From Microbulbifer okhotskensis (GTDB lineage: Bacteria; Pseudomonadota; Gammaproteobacteria; Pseudomonadales; Cellvibrionaceae): a DNA stretch of 64,000 nucleotides. Positions within the stretch are counted from its first letter, which is position 1; each line of letters begins with the position of its first letter. The translations under genes and the position numbers were made by a program. Below, piece after piece: positions 26,378-35,337 of the stretch. The stretch is taken from contig NZ_JALBWM010000006.1 in assembly GCF_023895975.1 (NCBI RefSeq), positions 29,601 to 93,600 on the forward strand, written 5' to 3'. The notes below the pieces were generated by a model. That model had not been told where the DNA came from, searched no databases, and saw only the letters and a program-made list of their open reading frames with translations.

Positions 26378-27160
26378 ATGACAATAACTTATAGTTCTTA
26401 CCTTAAAGTAGACGAGCTTTTACAGTGCCAGAAGCCCCTTTCCGATGGCCCCGAGCACGACGAACTTTTATTTATTACCATCCACCAGAGCTATGAGCTG
26501 TGGTTTAAACAAATGCTGCATGAACTGGACTTTTTGGTGCGCCTATTCAATGCAGGTGAACGCAATCGCGCTTTGCATACGCTTAAGCGAGTGGATGCTA
26601 TCTATCGTACATTGATACAACAGGTAGATATTCTGGAAACCTTAACTCCACTGGAGTTTATGTCTTTTCGGGATCGTCTCTCCACTGCCAGCGGCTTCCA
26701 GTCATACCAGTTTCGTGAATTGGAATTTCTCTATGGAGCTAAAGACCCAAAGAAATTAGAAAATTATACTCCGGGCTCAACGCACTACCAACGTCTTCTG
26801 AAGCGTCTTGAGTCTCCGACTTTGTGGGACGCTTTCTTAACATTTTTGACACACGAGGGGCACAAAGTACCGCAGGGCGAATTGGAGAGAGATTTTAGCC
26901 AGGTACCTGAGCCATCCCCAGCAGTGCAGAAGATATTGATCGATGTCTACCGCAATGACCCCCTAGTAAGTGAGATCTGCGAGGCGTTAGTAGACATTGA
27001 CACTTCTTTGCAGCAGTGGCGCTATCGGCATGTGAAAATGGTCGAGCGTACAATCGGTAGTAAAATGGGTACCGGAGGTTCCAGTGGTGTGGGCTATCTC
27101 CATGGGACTCTATTTAAAGCCGTGTTCCCTGACTTATGGGCAATCCGCTCCGAATTTTAA
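26378..27160 (+). CDS. kynA: Tryptophan 2,3-dioxygenase
   Basis: A 260-residue heme enzyme that opens the indole ring of tryptophan to give N-formylkynurenine, the first step of the kynurenine pathway. N-terminal TYSSYLKVDELL and HDELLFITIHQSYELWFKQM are signature segments; the substrate-contacting Phe/His/Tyr/Arg residues lie in FITIHQSYE and FMSFRDRL, and the heme His in WRYRHVKMVER. The Gly-rich loop GTGGSSGVGYL near 230 closes over the ligand. A small but normal length for bacterial enzymes (about 260-290). No other kyn genes lie nearby. It is monocistronic, ending in a strong terminator. Confidence 0.96.
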   Translation: MTITYSSYLKVDELLQCQKPLSDGPEHDELLFITIHQSYELWFKQMLHELDFLVRLFNAGERNRALHTLKRVDAIYRTLIQQVDILETLTPLEFMSFRDRLSTASGFQSYQFRELEFLYGAKDPKKLENYTPGSTHYQRLLKRLESPTLWDAFLTFLTHEGHKVPQGELERDFSQVPEPSPAVQKILIDVYRNDPLVSEICEALVDIDTSLQQWRYRHVKMVERTIGSKMGTGGSSGVGYLHGTLFKAVFPDLWAIRSEF

Positions 27161-27227
27161 ATTATGAGGGCCTTTGGGCTATCACGGATACTCTCTCCGT
27201 GGCCCAGCCAAATATTGCCTCAGAAAC

Positions 27228-27257
27228 AAAAAAAGCCAGCATAAGCTGGCTTTTTTT
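27228..27257 (+). terminator. Bidirectional intrinsic terminator
   Basis: AAAAAAAGCCAGC - ataa - GCTGGCTTTTTTT between the convergent kynA and exbD-like genes: stem AGCCAGC with T-tracts on both strands. Confidence 0.93.
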
Positions 27258-27281
27258 GAGTTCGAAAACTAACAGAAGTTC

Positions 27282-27707
27282 TCAGTCTTCTTCGTAAGGT
27301 ACCAGAGAAACCTGAATACCCAGGTTCACTTCCTTCGCCGCATCTGCGATCTGAACATAGGTATCTGCGCTGGACTTGTTATGTGCACGGACAATCACGA
27401 TAGCCTGTGGGTTCTCGGCGTAAAGCTGAGCGATACGGGCTCTTACAGCGCGACTGTCAACGCGACTACCACCCAGGGTGATCTCGTCATTGGCATCAAC
27501 CATCAACAAAATATTCTGCTTATCGCTGTCAGGTGGAGTGGTATCGGTCTCATTTTGATCAGGCACATTTACGTCCAAGGCCTGCTCTTTAACAAAGGAA
27601 GCTGTCACGATAAAGAAGATCAACATGATAAACACAACGTCCAACATGGGCGTCAGGTCGATATCTGCCTTTTCTTCTTCTACGGCCTTTCCGCGTCGTC
27701 TACTCAT
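27282..27707 (-). CDS. ExbD/TolR-family biopolymer transport protein
   Basis: A 141-residue inner-membrane protein from ATG 27707. Its N-terminal charged segment and helix DIDLTPMLDVVFIMLIFFIV carry the proton-carrying Asp at residue 23, followed by a periplasmic domain of about 95 residues. In ExbBD, two ExbD copies sit inside an ExbB pentamer and power TonB. No exbB or tonB gene is adjacent here, so its channel partner is encoded elsewhere. The motor-like channel at 12692 is 14 kb away and has its own Asp-helix partners. The helix is a useful yardstick for the Asp-helix in the two VWA proteins. Confidence 0.92.
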   Translation of the reverse strand: MSRRRGKAVEEEKADIDLTPMLDVVFIMLIFFIVTASFVKEQALDVNVPDQNETDTTPPDSDKQNILLMVDANDEITLGGSRVDSRAVRARIAQLYAENPQAIVIVRAHNKSSADTYVQIADAAKEVNLGIQVSLVPYEED

Positions 27708-27892
27708 AAAACACCGTGCAATTTTCAAATATCAAGGGCGCCGGATTGACCGGTCTGATCTGGTGGGCAAGATTGCCGCGATTTCGCAAGCATTGCAAGT
27801 GCAACCTATTACCCGGACAAACAAACCTTATAAATCAATAAGTTACAGAATCAATCGCTCACAAAAGATCAATTTTTAAGCAAAAATTCCGA

Positions 27893-28345
27893 CTAGCGTC
27901 CAGCCAGGTAACTTTGATAATCAGGCACGTCCCTCTCGAGTACCTGATTCATCAAGGGTGACCGTACCATCATATCTGCACTGCTTTGGTTACAGGCTAC
28001 CGGGATATTCCAGGCGGCAGCAATACGCAGCAAAGCCTTGACGTCCGGGTCATGGGGCATAGGCTCAAACGGATCCCAGAAGAAGATCAGCAGATCTACC
28101 TGCCCCTCACTGATTTTTGCTCCAAGCTGTTGATCGCCCCCCAAAGGGCCACTCAACAGCTTTTCCACATCCAAGCCTGTTGCTTCCTCGATCTTCCCCC
28201 CGGTTGTTCCGGTGGCTAACAGGGTGTGCCTTGTCAGCAAGTCCCGGTGTTGCAGACACCACTGAATCATGGCCTTTTTGCGGTTGTCATGGGCCACCAG
28301 TGCCACACGTTTTCTAGCGGGCAGTGCTTTAGAAATAAATTCCAT
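27893..28345 (-). CDS. mgsA: Methylglyoxal synthase
   Basis: A 150-residue enzyme converting dihydroxyacetone phosphate into methylglyoxal and phosphate, a bypass when sugar phosphates build up. Typical segments: VALVAHDNRKKAM at the N-terminus, the phosphate-binding LATGTTGG, LSGPLGGDQQLGA, and FFWDPFEPMPHDPDV with the catalytic Asp and His residues. Length matches E. coli MgsA (152). It is a single gene, with about 185 bases between it and the exbD-like gene on the same strand. Confidence 0.95.
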   Translation of the reverse strand: MEFISKALPARKRVALVAHDNRKKAMIQWCLQHRDLLTRHTLLATGTTGGKIEEATGLDVEKLLSGPLGGDQQLGAKISEGQVDLLIFFWDPFEPMPHDPDVKALLRIAAAWNIPVACNQSSADMMVRSPLMNQVLERDVPDYQSYLAGR

Positions 28346-28549
28346 TTGAACCTCAACTTAAGGAGTCGCCTCTATATTATCTCAAGTCCCCCTCAGGGCA
28401 CTTGGCTCTTCTCTCAATTTTGGTCCCGGTTGTCGCACCTATATCAGAGTGATCATTTAGCAGAACTTGCAGATCAGCCAATCCTTTCCACAGAACTATT
28501 TCCATCTCGCTATAATGCACCAGAAATTGGACCTAAATAAGGAGTGAGT

Positions 28550-28954
28550 ATGAGCGTAGGAGCCTGGGAGCCACAGGTAGGTGGCCCGCAAAATGAAACG
28601 AAAGAAGGTTTCAACCGAGAACAGTTACTCAGACTTATCACCATTGCCGAATCCGACACCCCCTTTATAGAATCAGTTAAAAATGAAGATAAACAAGCTT
28701 CCAAACTGATTCGTCTTCCCTCTCAACGCTGGATAGACGAGAGTGACAACTGGAGTAGCGATCAAATATGGCAACTGATCCGTTTCTTTACTCAGGCAGA
28801 AATGAAACTGCCAGGTTGGGACGCCGGAGCTGAATCTGCAGTAATTCCGCTTTCTAAAGTACTCAGGCAGCGAAGTGTTCCGCTGACCAAAGATCAACTG
28901 CTGTGGATTCGCCAACATTCTAATAACCGTTATTTACCCTACGGACCACTATAA
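28550..28954 (+). CDS. Conserved-looking hypothetical protein
   Basis: A 134-residue soluble protein from ATG 28550, which has an AAGGAG site 6 bases upstream (an in-frame GTG at 28544 is less likely). It is Trp-rich, mostly helical, with RLPSQRWIDESDNWSSDQIW and AEMKLPGWDAGAESAVIPLS in the middle and a C-terminal helix. I know no family with certainty. No signal peptide or membrane helix, so it is probably cytoplasmic. It stands alone before a long stretch without genes. Confidence 0.75.
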   Translation: MSVGAWEPQVGGPQNETKEGFNREQLLRLITIAESDTPFIESVKNEDKQASKLIRLPSQRWIDESDNWSSDQIWQLIRFFTQAEMKLPGWDAGAESAVIPLSKVLRQRSVPLTKDQLLWIRQHSNNRYLPYGPL

Positions 28955-30289
28955 AAAAGCTACCGTATTCGAATGCTGCACAATTTCTTCAGTGGCAAGG
29001 TCTCGCTCATTGGCTGCCACTGAAGACATCTCCACCAGATGATTTCCCAAGGCTCAATCCCACACCTGATTTACGAGCTTCTATTACCCATGTACCAAAG
29101 TAAAATTTTTGCCCATAACAGTATCGCTAACTTCCCTACTTCAAAACAAAAGCACCAGAGAGGAACAGCACAAAAGGAGGTCACTTCTTGGTGATTAAGA
29201 TTGACCGTCGCCTGACAAAATCTCTCTGACAATACTTTTGTCAAGATTTTATTCCAGGCACTGACGATAAGCAGTTCACTAATTTGGCTCCAGTAACAGC
29301 ATGATACAAGTTAGGCTGTCACGTGAAAGCAAATGCAATACTGGGTGAACCATACTTTGTTATCCAGCGATAACTATCGATAAAAGAATCGCCTCCAGGC
29401 TCAGCATAGGGCGCTGTTCAATATTGGTGATCACCGCAGACAGACATAACTTTCCATAGAACTGGTCAACCCATCACACTCTGAGTACAAACCAGTAATC
29501 ATTGCCAAAGTGTGCTCTCTATCCGACCCTGATCATCCAGAAAGAACATTGCTCTGCGGTCTGTTCTTATTTACTGAACACTACACCGAATTCACCGAAT
29601 ATACCGATACAACGGCCTGTACATCCGTAAGTCCTGATAAACAGGAGAGATGTGATGATAAACGTACCCCTCTGTGCACTCCGCTCATACAACATTGGCA
29701 AGCAAGCCCGGTGAACCCGATTACTACATTCACCTCGAAAGAGCATACAACCATGTCATCAGTTCCCCGGATCAAAATTTACCAGACCGAAATTTTGCCG
29801 TTAAGTTTTGTTAACCACAGGGTCTGTTAACCAGCAAGGTAGAACTATCATTGCGTAACAAACTCCAAGCGCAAAAGTCAAAACAGATAAGCCAGCCGGG
29901 TTCTAAAACTTATGAATTTACTCAACTATTCAGCTCTGTTTTACGGGTCTGGTCTGCGATATTCAGGTGCTAAGGAATCTCCAGTAATGGACACTTTCAA
30001 TCTCTCCAAAAGTTCAAAACCAGAGTTCGAAACACCCTCAATTGAAAAATATGTAAAAAAAAGCCATTTTTTTTACATTAAATAGAAAAAAACCATCTAA
30101 AGGACTTGCAATTAGGTATGCAAATAAGCTGCAATTAGCGCCGCTAACTTGGGGGGACTCACTATCAATTGTTTTCTGCCGAAAACATGCATCTTGAGCG
30201 GTGCTTATTACTACCGCAAAGATGGCTGAGAATAATTGATAGGAATGCCCCCACTTACTAAAACAATTTTTTTTGCAGGGATATTTTAA
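28955..30289. other. 1.3-kb stretch without a convincing gene
   Basis: I see no supportable protein or structural RNA. A 106-codon open frame (29510-29830) has an abnormal Thr/Cys-rich composition and no ribosome site; a 308-codon minus-strand frame (30038-30964) is the mirror of the Lys/Ala-rich downstream gene. Near the left end is a perfect inverted repeat, CTTCAGTGGCA at 28987-28997 and TGCCACTGAAG at 29015-29025, which could end the preceding transcript. The right end must hold the algP promoter. Confidence 0.5.
28987..29025 (+). repeat. 11-bp inverted repeat after the hypothetical gene
   Basis: Perfect arms CTTCAGTGGCA and TGCCACTGAAG with a 17-base loop. There is no T-tract, so it is only a possible transcript-end hairpin. 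Confidence 0.5.
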
Positions 30290-31105
30290 ATGGCTACGAA
30301 AAAAGCACCTCAGGTCGCTACCAGCGACATCACTAAATTGGAAGCGGAACTGCGCGCCCTTACCGCTAAACTGGACAGCGCTCGCCTCAAGAAAGAGAAA
30401 GACGCAACCACTAAAGCAGAGAAATTGGCAAACAGTGCCAAAAAGGCTGCCGCAAAAGCTAAAACCACTCAAGATAAAGTAGCTACTGTTAGAGCTAAGA
30501 AGAAGACTGCGGCTCAGCAGCAACAGCTGAAAAAGGCCCGTGAAGCTGCAACCGAAGCCAAAACTGCTGCAAGCGAAGCCAAAACTGCTGCAACCGAAGC
30601 CAAGAATGAACTGGCTGAAATCAAAGCAGCCAACAAACTGGCCTCCCAGGTTGCCAAGGTCGTAGCAAAAGAAGAAGCTGCCGTAGCTAAGAAACTCACT
30701 ACCGTAGAGAAGAAAAAACCTGCGGCTACTGCTAAGAAGAAGCCCGGTCGCCCCGCTAAAACTGAACAAGCCAAGAAAAAGCCTGGCCGCCCAGCCAAAA
30801 CTGAAGAAGCTAAGAAAAAGCCCGGCCGACCTGCCAAGGCCACTGCCGAAACTAAAAAGAAACCAGGACGCCCGAAAAAAGCAGAAACCGCTGTTGCCGC
30901 TACAACTGAAGCTGCTCCTGTAAAGCGCGGTCGCGGCCGTCCACCAAAGGCAGAAACCGCACAAAAGAAGCCCGGTCGCCCAGCAAAAGCTGAAACAGCC
31001 AAGAAAAAGTCAGGGCGCCCCAAAAAAGCAGAAACTGCTGCCGCAGCTACAACTGAAGCTGCTCCTGTAAAACGCGGCCGTGGCCGTCCGCCTAAGGCTA
31101 AGTAA
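30290..31105 (+). CDS. algP: AlgP-like, histone-H1-like DNA-binding protein with KPGRP repeats
   Basis: A 271-residue, extremely basic Lys/Ala/Pro-rich protein. Residues about 5-150 form a helical, coiled-coil-like segment (LEAELRALTAKLDSARLKKE and repeated TEAKTAA units). From about 150 it consists of KKPGRPAKTE-type repeats, with two KRGRGRPPK copies. G-R-P within basic flanks is the AT-hook core that binds the minor groove of AT-rich DNA. The layout matches Pseudomonas AlgP, a histone-H1-like regulator of alginate genes; the symbol reflects that likeness, not a proven role. The repeat DNA could vary in copy number. An AGGGA site lies upstream. Confidence 0.85.
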   Translation: MATKKAPQVATSDITKLEAELRALTAKLDSARLKKEKDATTKAEKLANSAKKAAAKAKTTQDKVATVRAKKKTAAQQQQLKKAREAATEAKTAASEAKTAATEAKNELAEIKAANKLASQVAKVVAKEEAAVAKKLTTVEKKKPAATAKKKPGRPAKTEQAKKKPGRPAKTEEAKKKPGRPAKATAETKKKPGRPKKAETAVAATTEAAPVKRGRGRPPKAETAQKKPGRPAKAETAKKKSGRPKKAETAAAATTEAAPVKRGRGRPPKAK

Positions 31106-31114
31106 GCCCAGGTT

Positions 31115-31170
31115 GGCTGGAGGCTTATTTCTCCAGCCCGTTTAAGCCCTGGCTATACCAGGGCTTAAAC
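31115..31170 (+). terminator. Tandem hairpins after algP
   Basis: Two perfect stem-loops in a row: GGCTGGAG (31115-31122) with CTCCAGCC (31131-31138), and GTTTAAGCCCTGG (31140-31152) with CCAGGGCTTAAAC (31158-31170). They lie between convergent genes and probably end both transcripts, although T-tracts are short. Confidence 0.7.
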
Positions 31171-31179
31171 CCACGGACA

Positions 31180-32103
31180 TCAATCCAGCCTCAAGTCCAG
31201 CTTTCTAATTAAATGGTCTTCCCCCACATCTAATACGCAATCAGCCCAGGCCGGCATATCTCTCAAAAGATTACGGGTTACTCTTTCAAAGTGTTGTACG
31301 AAACGCACTATCTGGTTATCAGTCATCCCCCCCCCAGAGCGCATCCTCAGTTTCTGCTCCTGTAGCCGTCGCCATTCAATGATAGATTCCATACTCGGCG
31401 CTTTAAGCATGACCCAAGTGTCCACCATGGCGAAAAGCTCCCGATAAGGGCCATCAAGCTGCTGATTAACATAACCTCTCCAGTGGCCGAAACGGTCTTC
31501 CGAAGACTCTAACTCATTGAGCGGAGCCTGGGGCTGCACTGATGATTTAGCCCCAAGGCACCAGCCCTCGAATAAAATGATATCTACTTGCCCCCGGTAT
31601 ACTGGCCATAAGTGTGGAGCAAACCGATCATCACGCGCTTTATCAAAGCGCGGTATTGCAATAGCAGAACCTGTTTCAGCTGAACAAAGTGTATTGAGTG
31701 TGCTGATTCCTAGATTGACATCATGGGTTCCCGGCACACCACGAGTTTCAAGTAACGGGTGTACAGTTCTAGCCAAATCCTGCCGCTGTTTTAATGTCAG
31801 GTAGATGTCATCCAGGGACAAGGTACAACAGCGATACCCCACCTCTTGATAAACCAATTTCCAGATTTCCGCCAACGTAGATTTCCCTGTTCCCTGTCCT
31901 CCACTAATCCCCACAATCAATGGACTACCCGATTTGTAACGCTTGAGTATCCACAGAGCCAAAGGGAGGGAGACCCCCCTGATCACCGAGTAAAATTCAA
32001 TGGGTAGTTGATGCTCTGCTATCAATTGCTTAATAGGCCCGGCAAGCTTTGTATAAAGTTGCTCACTGCGCTCTAGCAACCCTGCTGGCCACTGATAGTC
32101 CAT
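31180..32103 (-). CDS. D-glycerate 3-kinase-like P-loop kinase
   Basis: A 307-residue cytoplasmic ATPase. The Walker A motif is GISGGQGTGKST (about 84-95), followed by CTLSLDDIYLT, HPLLETRGVPGTHDV, PRFDKARDDR, and ILFEGWCLG in place of a Walker B strand. These are signatures of the glycerate-kinase/Tda10 branch related to phosphoribulokinase and pantothenate kinase. The predicted reaction is ATP-dependent phosphorylation of D-glycerate to 3-phosphoglycerate. It is the last minus-strand gene before algP, separated from the RND pair by a terminator. Confidence 0.85.
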   Translation of the reverse strand: MDYQWPAGLLERSEQLYTKLAGPIKQLIAEHQLPIEFYSVIRGVSLPLALWILKRYKSGSPLIVGISGGQGTGKSTLAEIWKLVYQEVGYRCCTLSLDDIYLTLKQRQDLARTVHPLLETRGVPGTHDVNLGISTLNTLCSAETGSAIAIPRFDKARDDRFAPHLWPVYRGQVDIILFEGWCLGAKSSVQPQAPLNELESSEDRFGHWRGYVNQQLDGPYRELFAMVDTWVMLKAPSMESIIEWRRLQEQKLRMRSGGGMTDNQIVRFVQHFERVTRNLLRDMPAWADCVLDVGEDHLIRKLDLRLD

Positions 32104-32115
32104 GTTATTGCCCGC

Positions 32116-32142
32116 TATAAAAACGGGGGCTAAAGCCCCCGC
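32116..32142 (-). terminator. Intrinsic terminator of the RND efflux operon
   Basis: On the minus strand the segment reads CGGGGGCTTTAGCCCCCG followed by TTTTTAT: stem GGGGGCT/AGCCCCC with a clear T-tract, located 50 bases after the RND pump stop. Confidence 0.88.
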
Positions 32143-32193
32143 GATTTGTGATCACTAATTTCTTTCCGAACAGTTCTTCAGAATTCACAACGC

Positions 32194-35100
32194 TCAGGAA
32201 AATTTCATTTTTAGTTTCCCGCTAATTTTCCGGTATAGGTGGCCGGGCAACACCAGCATGATGGGGGTCACCAATAAAGTGAGCAAGGTAGAGAAGCTAA
32301 GTCCATACACAATTGCGCTGGCAAGCTTGACCCAAAAGGAAGCTATCACTCCATCGACAACGATATTGCGCCCAACCATATCCACACTGACCCCTAACGC
32401 CAGGGGCAATAGTCCCAAGATCGTTGTGGCCGTGGTTAAAAATACCGGACGTAGCCTCTGGGCCGAGGCTTTAACTGCGGCTTCAGTTGTCGTGAGGCAA
32501 GGCTCATTTTTCCGAACATAATTGTAGGTATCTATCAATACGATATTGTTGTTCACCACAATCCCCGCCAGAGCCACTATACCCACTCCGGTCATAATTA
32601 CGCTGAAAGTGCTCTGTGTGATTAGCAGGCCAAGCATAACTCCCAGTGTGGACATGATCACTGAAGAGAGGATCAACAGGGATTGATAAAAACTGTTGAA
32701 CTGGGTTACCAGCAAAATAAACATTAAAAAAAGCGCTAAGAGAAAAGCCACTCCCAGGAATTGAAACGACTCACTCTGCTCTTCATCGGCCCCGCGGAAT
32801 AGTAACTCCACATTAGTGTCCACCGGATTATTCTGTAGCCAAGCCCTAATTTGTTTGACCTTATCATCCGGCAATACGCCTTCCTGCGCATCCGCCTTGA
32901 CCTGCATACGTGTAATTCCATCGATCCTTTCAATTTTGTCTACTCTGGGGATGGCTTCAGTATGTACAAAACTGCTAATGGGAACAGTACCCTGGGCTGT
33001 ATTGACCTTTAGCTGATCCAGGGCAGCGATGCCCCTGGCACTTTTGGGATACCTGATACGAATATCTACCTCCTCATCCGTATCATCGGGACGATATTCT
33101 GCAACGCGTACACCATTGGTAATGAGTTGAACCGCTCTCCCCACTTCAGTAAGGTCGGCACCGTAAAGTGCCGCCTTGGCTCGATCCACCTTCACTTCCC
33201 ATTCGATACCGGGCAATGGGGCGGTATTCACAATATCTCGCAGCCCTCCAAACGTCTCCATTGCACGATGTAAGCGCCAGGTCTCCCTCAACAGCTTGTC
33301 GTAGTTTTGACTGCGTAATTCCAAGACAATATCTTTGCCAACCGGGGGCCCCCCCTCCATCACATTGGCCGTCACTTTAATTCCGGAAAAATCTGCTGTG
33401 CGGATCCGAATATCTTCGAACACATCGCGACTGCGTCGGTCGCGCTCTTCCGCCGGGTAGAGCTCAACCAGCATGTTGGCGATTTGATCGGGAGCCCGAT
33501 CTGAATTCCCAGAAATACCACCCGATCCAATGGTGGTGTGAGCAATCCGAACTTCCGGCACGCTGAGTACCGCATTTTCCACCTGAACAACCAAAGCCTT
33601 CTTCTCCTCCATAGAGAGATTGCCCTGCGCCCGGACTTCCACATTGCCATACTGTTCTTCGGTTTCAGTGAAAAACTCCACTCCTGCACCAAAATTTACA
33701 AACCCAATAAAAATGGTAACTAATATGGCAATAGTGGTGAAAAACGCACCGAGAGGTCGATGCAAAATTCTCTCAACAAGCCGGGCATACCATCCGGTAA
33801 TGCCAGGAAGTGCTCTGGGTCGCCCCTTTTCCAACTGGCTCAGGTAATCACGAGTAGACGTACTTAGCGCACTTTTACCAAATAGCGACCCCAGTATCGG
33901 AGCAAAGAACAGGGCATACAGCAGTGAACCTGCCAATACAGCAAAAACTGTTACCGGCAGATAGCGCATAAAGTCTCCGACGACACCCGGCCACAGCATT
34001 ATCGGTAAAAATGCAGCGAGAGTAGTCGCCGTGGAAGCAACCACAGGCCAAAACATGCGATTTACCGAGACTATATAGGCCTGCCGGGCGGACAAACCTT
34101 CGGCCATTTTACGATCGGCGAATTCGGTGATCACGATAGAACCATCGATCAACATGCCCAGGGCCAGCAGCATGCCGAACATCACCATAAAGTTAAATGA
34201 GTACCCCAAATACCAGGTAATAATAGAGCCGAACAGCAGGGAGAATGGCACCCCCAAGCCCACCAGAATTCCCGACCGGAAGCCGAGAGCAGCGACGACA
34301 ATAATCATCACCAACAGCATCGCCGTTAGAATATTACCCTGCATCTCGCTGACCATGTCCCGCGCGAAATCGGACTGGTCAAAAACAAATTCGACAGTAA
34401 CACCCTTAGGTAAAATAGCGACCTCATTTTGTACAACTTCACGAACCCGGTCAGCCACGTCTACCGAACTGGAGTCATTACGCTTTTCAACGTTAATAGC
34501 CAAGCCGGGTCGACCATTGATAGTCGTGTAACTAATCGCATCCTTAAATGTTCTGCGAATGTCAGTTACAGCGCCCAAAGTGATCACACCATCGCGGGAT
34601 TTCTTCATCGGAATTTCATAGACATCCCGAGCCGTTTCGATCAGTCCGGGAACTTTTACCGAAAAGCGGCCCCGATTGGTATCCAGCTCCCCGGCGGGAA
34701 TCAGCAGGTTATTGCTCAACACCGCATTGATCAGCTCAGCGCTGGTTATCTGGTAGTGCTCCAAACGCACAGGATCAATAACGGCCTCGACAACCTCCTC
34801 CCGATTGCCGTGCAGATCCGCACTGAGTACATCGGGAATACTTTCTATTTTACGCTTTAGTAATTCGGCGCTGTGCAGTAATACACGCTCGTTAATTTGC
34901 TCGCCGGACAAGGTAATCACGATAGTGGGAAAAGGTTGAGCCGATGCCTCTTCTACGGTGGGCTCATCTGCATCTCGTGGCAACTCCGCTCGGGCCCGCT
35001 CCACTGCGTTGCGAATATCATCGACCGCATCGTCCACACCAATAACGGTGTCAAATTCAATCACAATGTAAGCTAGAGATTCCCGTGCTACGGAAATCAC

Positions 35101-35337
35101 TTCTACAACGCCTTCTACTGCACGTATCTCCTTCTCCAGCGGACGTACTAACAGGCGCACACCATCCTCAGGGGAAATTCCCTCATGAGTCACCTGAACT
35201 ATGACAAACGGGGGATTGACCTCTGGGCTGGATTCAATCGTCATGGCTCCGCGGGCGACAATGCCCACCAGCACAATAAGCAGCATCAGGCAAAGGGTAC
35301 TGCGATTTCTTTGAATCGCACTTTCAAGCAATTTCAT
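32194..35337 (-). CDS. RND-family efflux transporter, inner-membrane pump
   Basis: A 1047-residue proton-driven pump of the AcrB/MexB superfamily with 12 transmembrane helices and two large periplasmic loops. Helix 4 carries the proton-relay region LALGMLIDGSIVITEFADRK: one Asp is kept, and the second Asp of the AcrB DD pair is Gly, as in many non-HAE1 members. The second half has GIVVNNNIVLIDTYNYV. It overlaps its adaptor gene by 4 bases, so the two are coupled. No outer-membrane channel gene follows, so a separately encoded TolC-type protein is expected. The substrate is unknown. Confidence 0.95.
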   Translation of the reverse strand: MKLLESAIQRNRSTLCLMLLIVLVGIVARGAMTIESSPEVNPPFVIVQVTHEGISPEDGVRLLVRPLEKEIRAVEGVVEVISVARESLAYIVIEFDTVIGVDDAVDDIRNAVERARAELPRDADEPTVEEASAQPFPTIVITLSGEQINERVLLHSAELLKRKIESIPDVLSADLHGNREEVVEAVIDPVRLEHYQITSAELINAVLSNNLLIPAGELDTNRGRFSVKVPGLIETARDVYEIPMKKSRDGVITLGAVTDIRRTFKDAISYTTINGRPGLAINVEKRNDSSSVDVADRVREVVQNEVAILPKGVTVEFVFDQSDFARDMVSEMQGNILTAMLLVMIIVVAALGFRSGILVGLGVPFSLLFGSIITWYLGYSFNFMVMFGMLLALGMLIDGSIVITEFADRKMAEGLSARQAYIVSVNRMFWPVVASTATTLAAFLPIMLWPGVVGDFMRYLPVTVFAVLAGSLLYALFFAPILGSLFGKSALSTSTRDYLSQLEKGRPRALPGITGWYARLVERILHRPLGAFFTTIAILVTIFIGFVNFGAGVEFFTETEEQYGNVEVRAQGNLSMEEKKALVVQVENAVLSVPEVRIAHTTIGSGGISGNSDRAPDQIANMLVELYPAEERDRRSRDVFEDIRIRTADFSGIKVTANVMEGGPPVGKDIVLELRSQNYDKLLRETWRLHRAMETFGGLRDIVNTAPLPGIEWEVKVDRAKAALYGADLTEVGRAVQLITNGVRVAEYRPDDTDEEVDIRIRYPKSARGIAALDQLKVNTAQGTVPISSFVHTEAIPRVDKIERIDGITRMQVKADAQEGVLPDDKVKQIRAWLQNNPVDTNVELLFRGADEEQSESFQFLGVAFLLALFLMFILLVTQFNSFYQSLLILSSVIMSTLGVMLGLLITQSTFSVIMTGVGIVALAGIVVNNNIVLIDTYNYVRKNEPCLTTTEAAVKASAQRLRPVFLTTATTILGLLPLALGVSVDMVGRNIVVDGVIASFWVKLASAIVYGLSFSTLLTLLVTPIMLVLPGHLYRKISGKLKMKFS

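Noticed and set aside
29181..29230. 13-codon frame after a GGAGGT site
   Set aside because: Too short and without any supporting context; the purine-rich site alone is not evidence.
29510..29830. 106-codon open frame
   Set aside because: Odd composition (Thr, Cys, His), no ribosome site and no recognisable structure.
30038..30964. 308-codon minus-strand open frame
   Set aside because: Mirror of the Lys/Ala-rich algP reading frame; its Phe/Ser/Gly-rich product is a codon-bias artefact.
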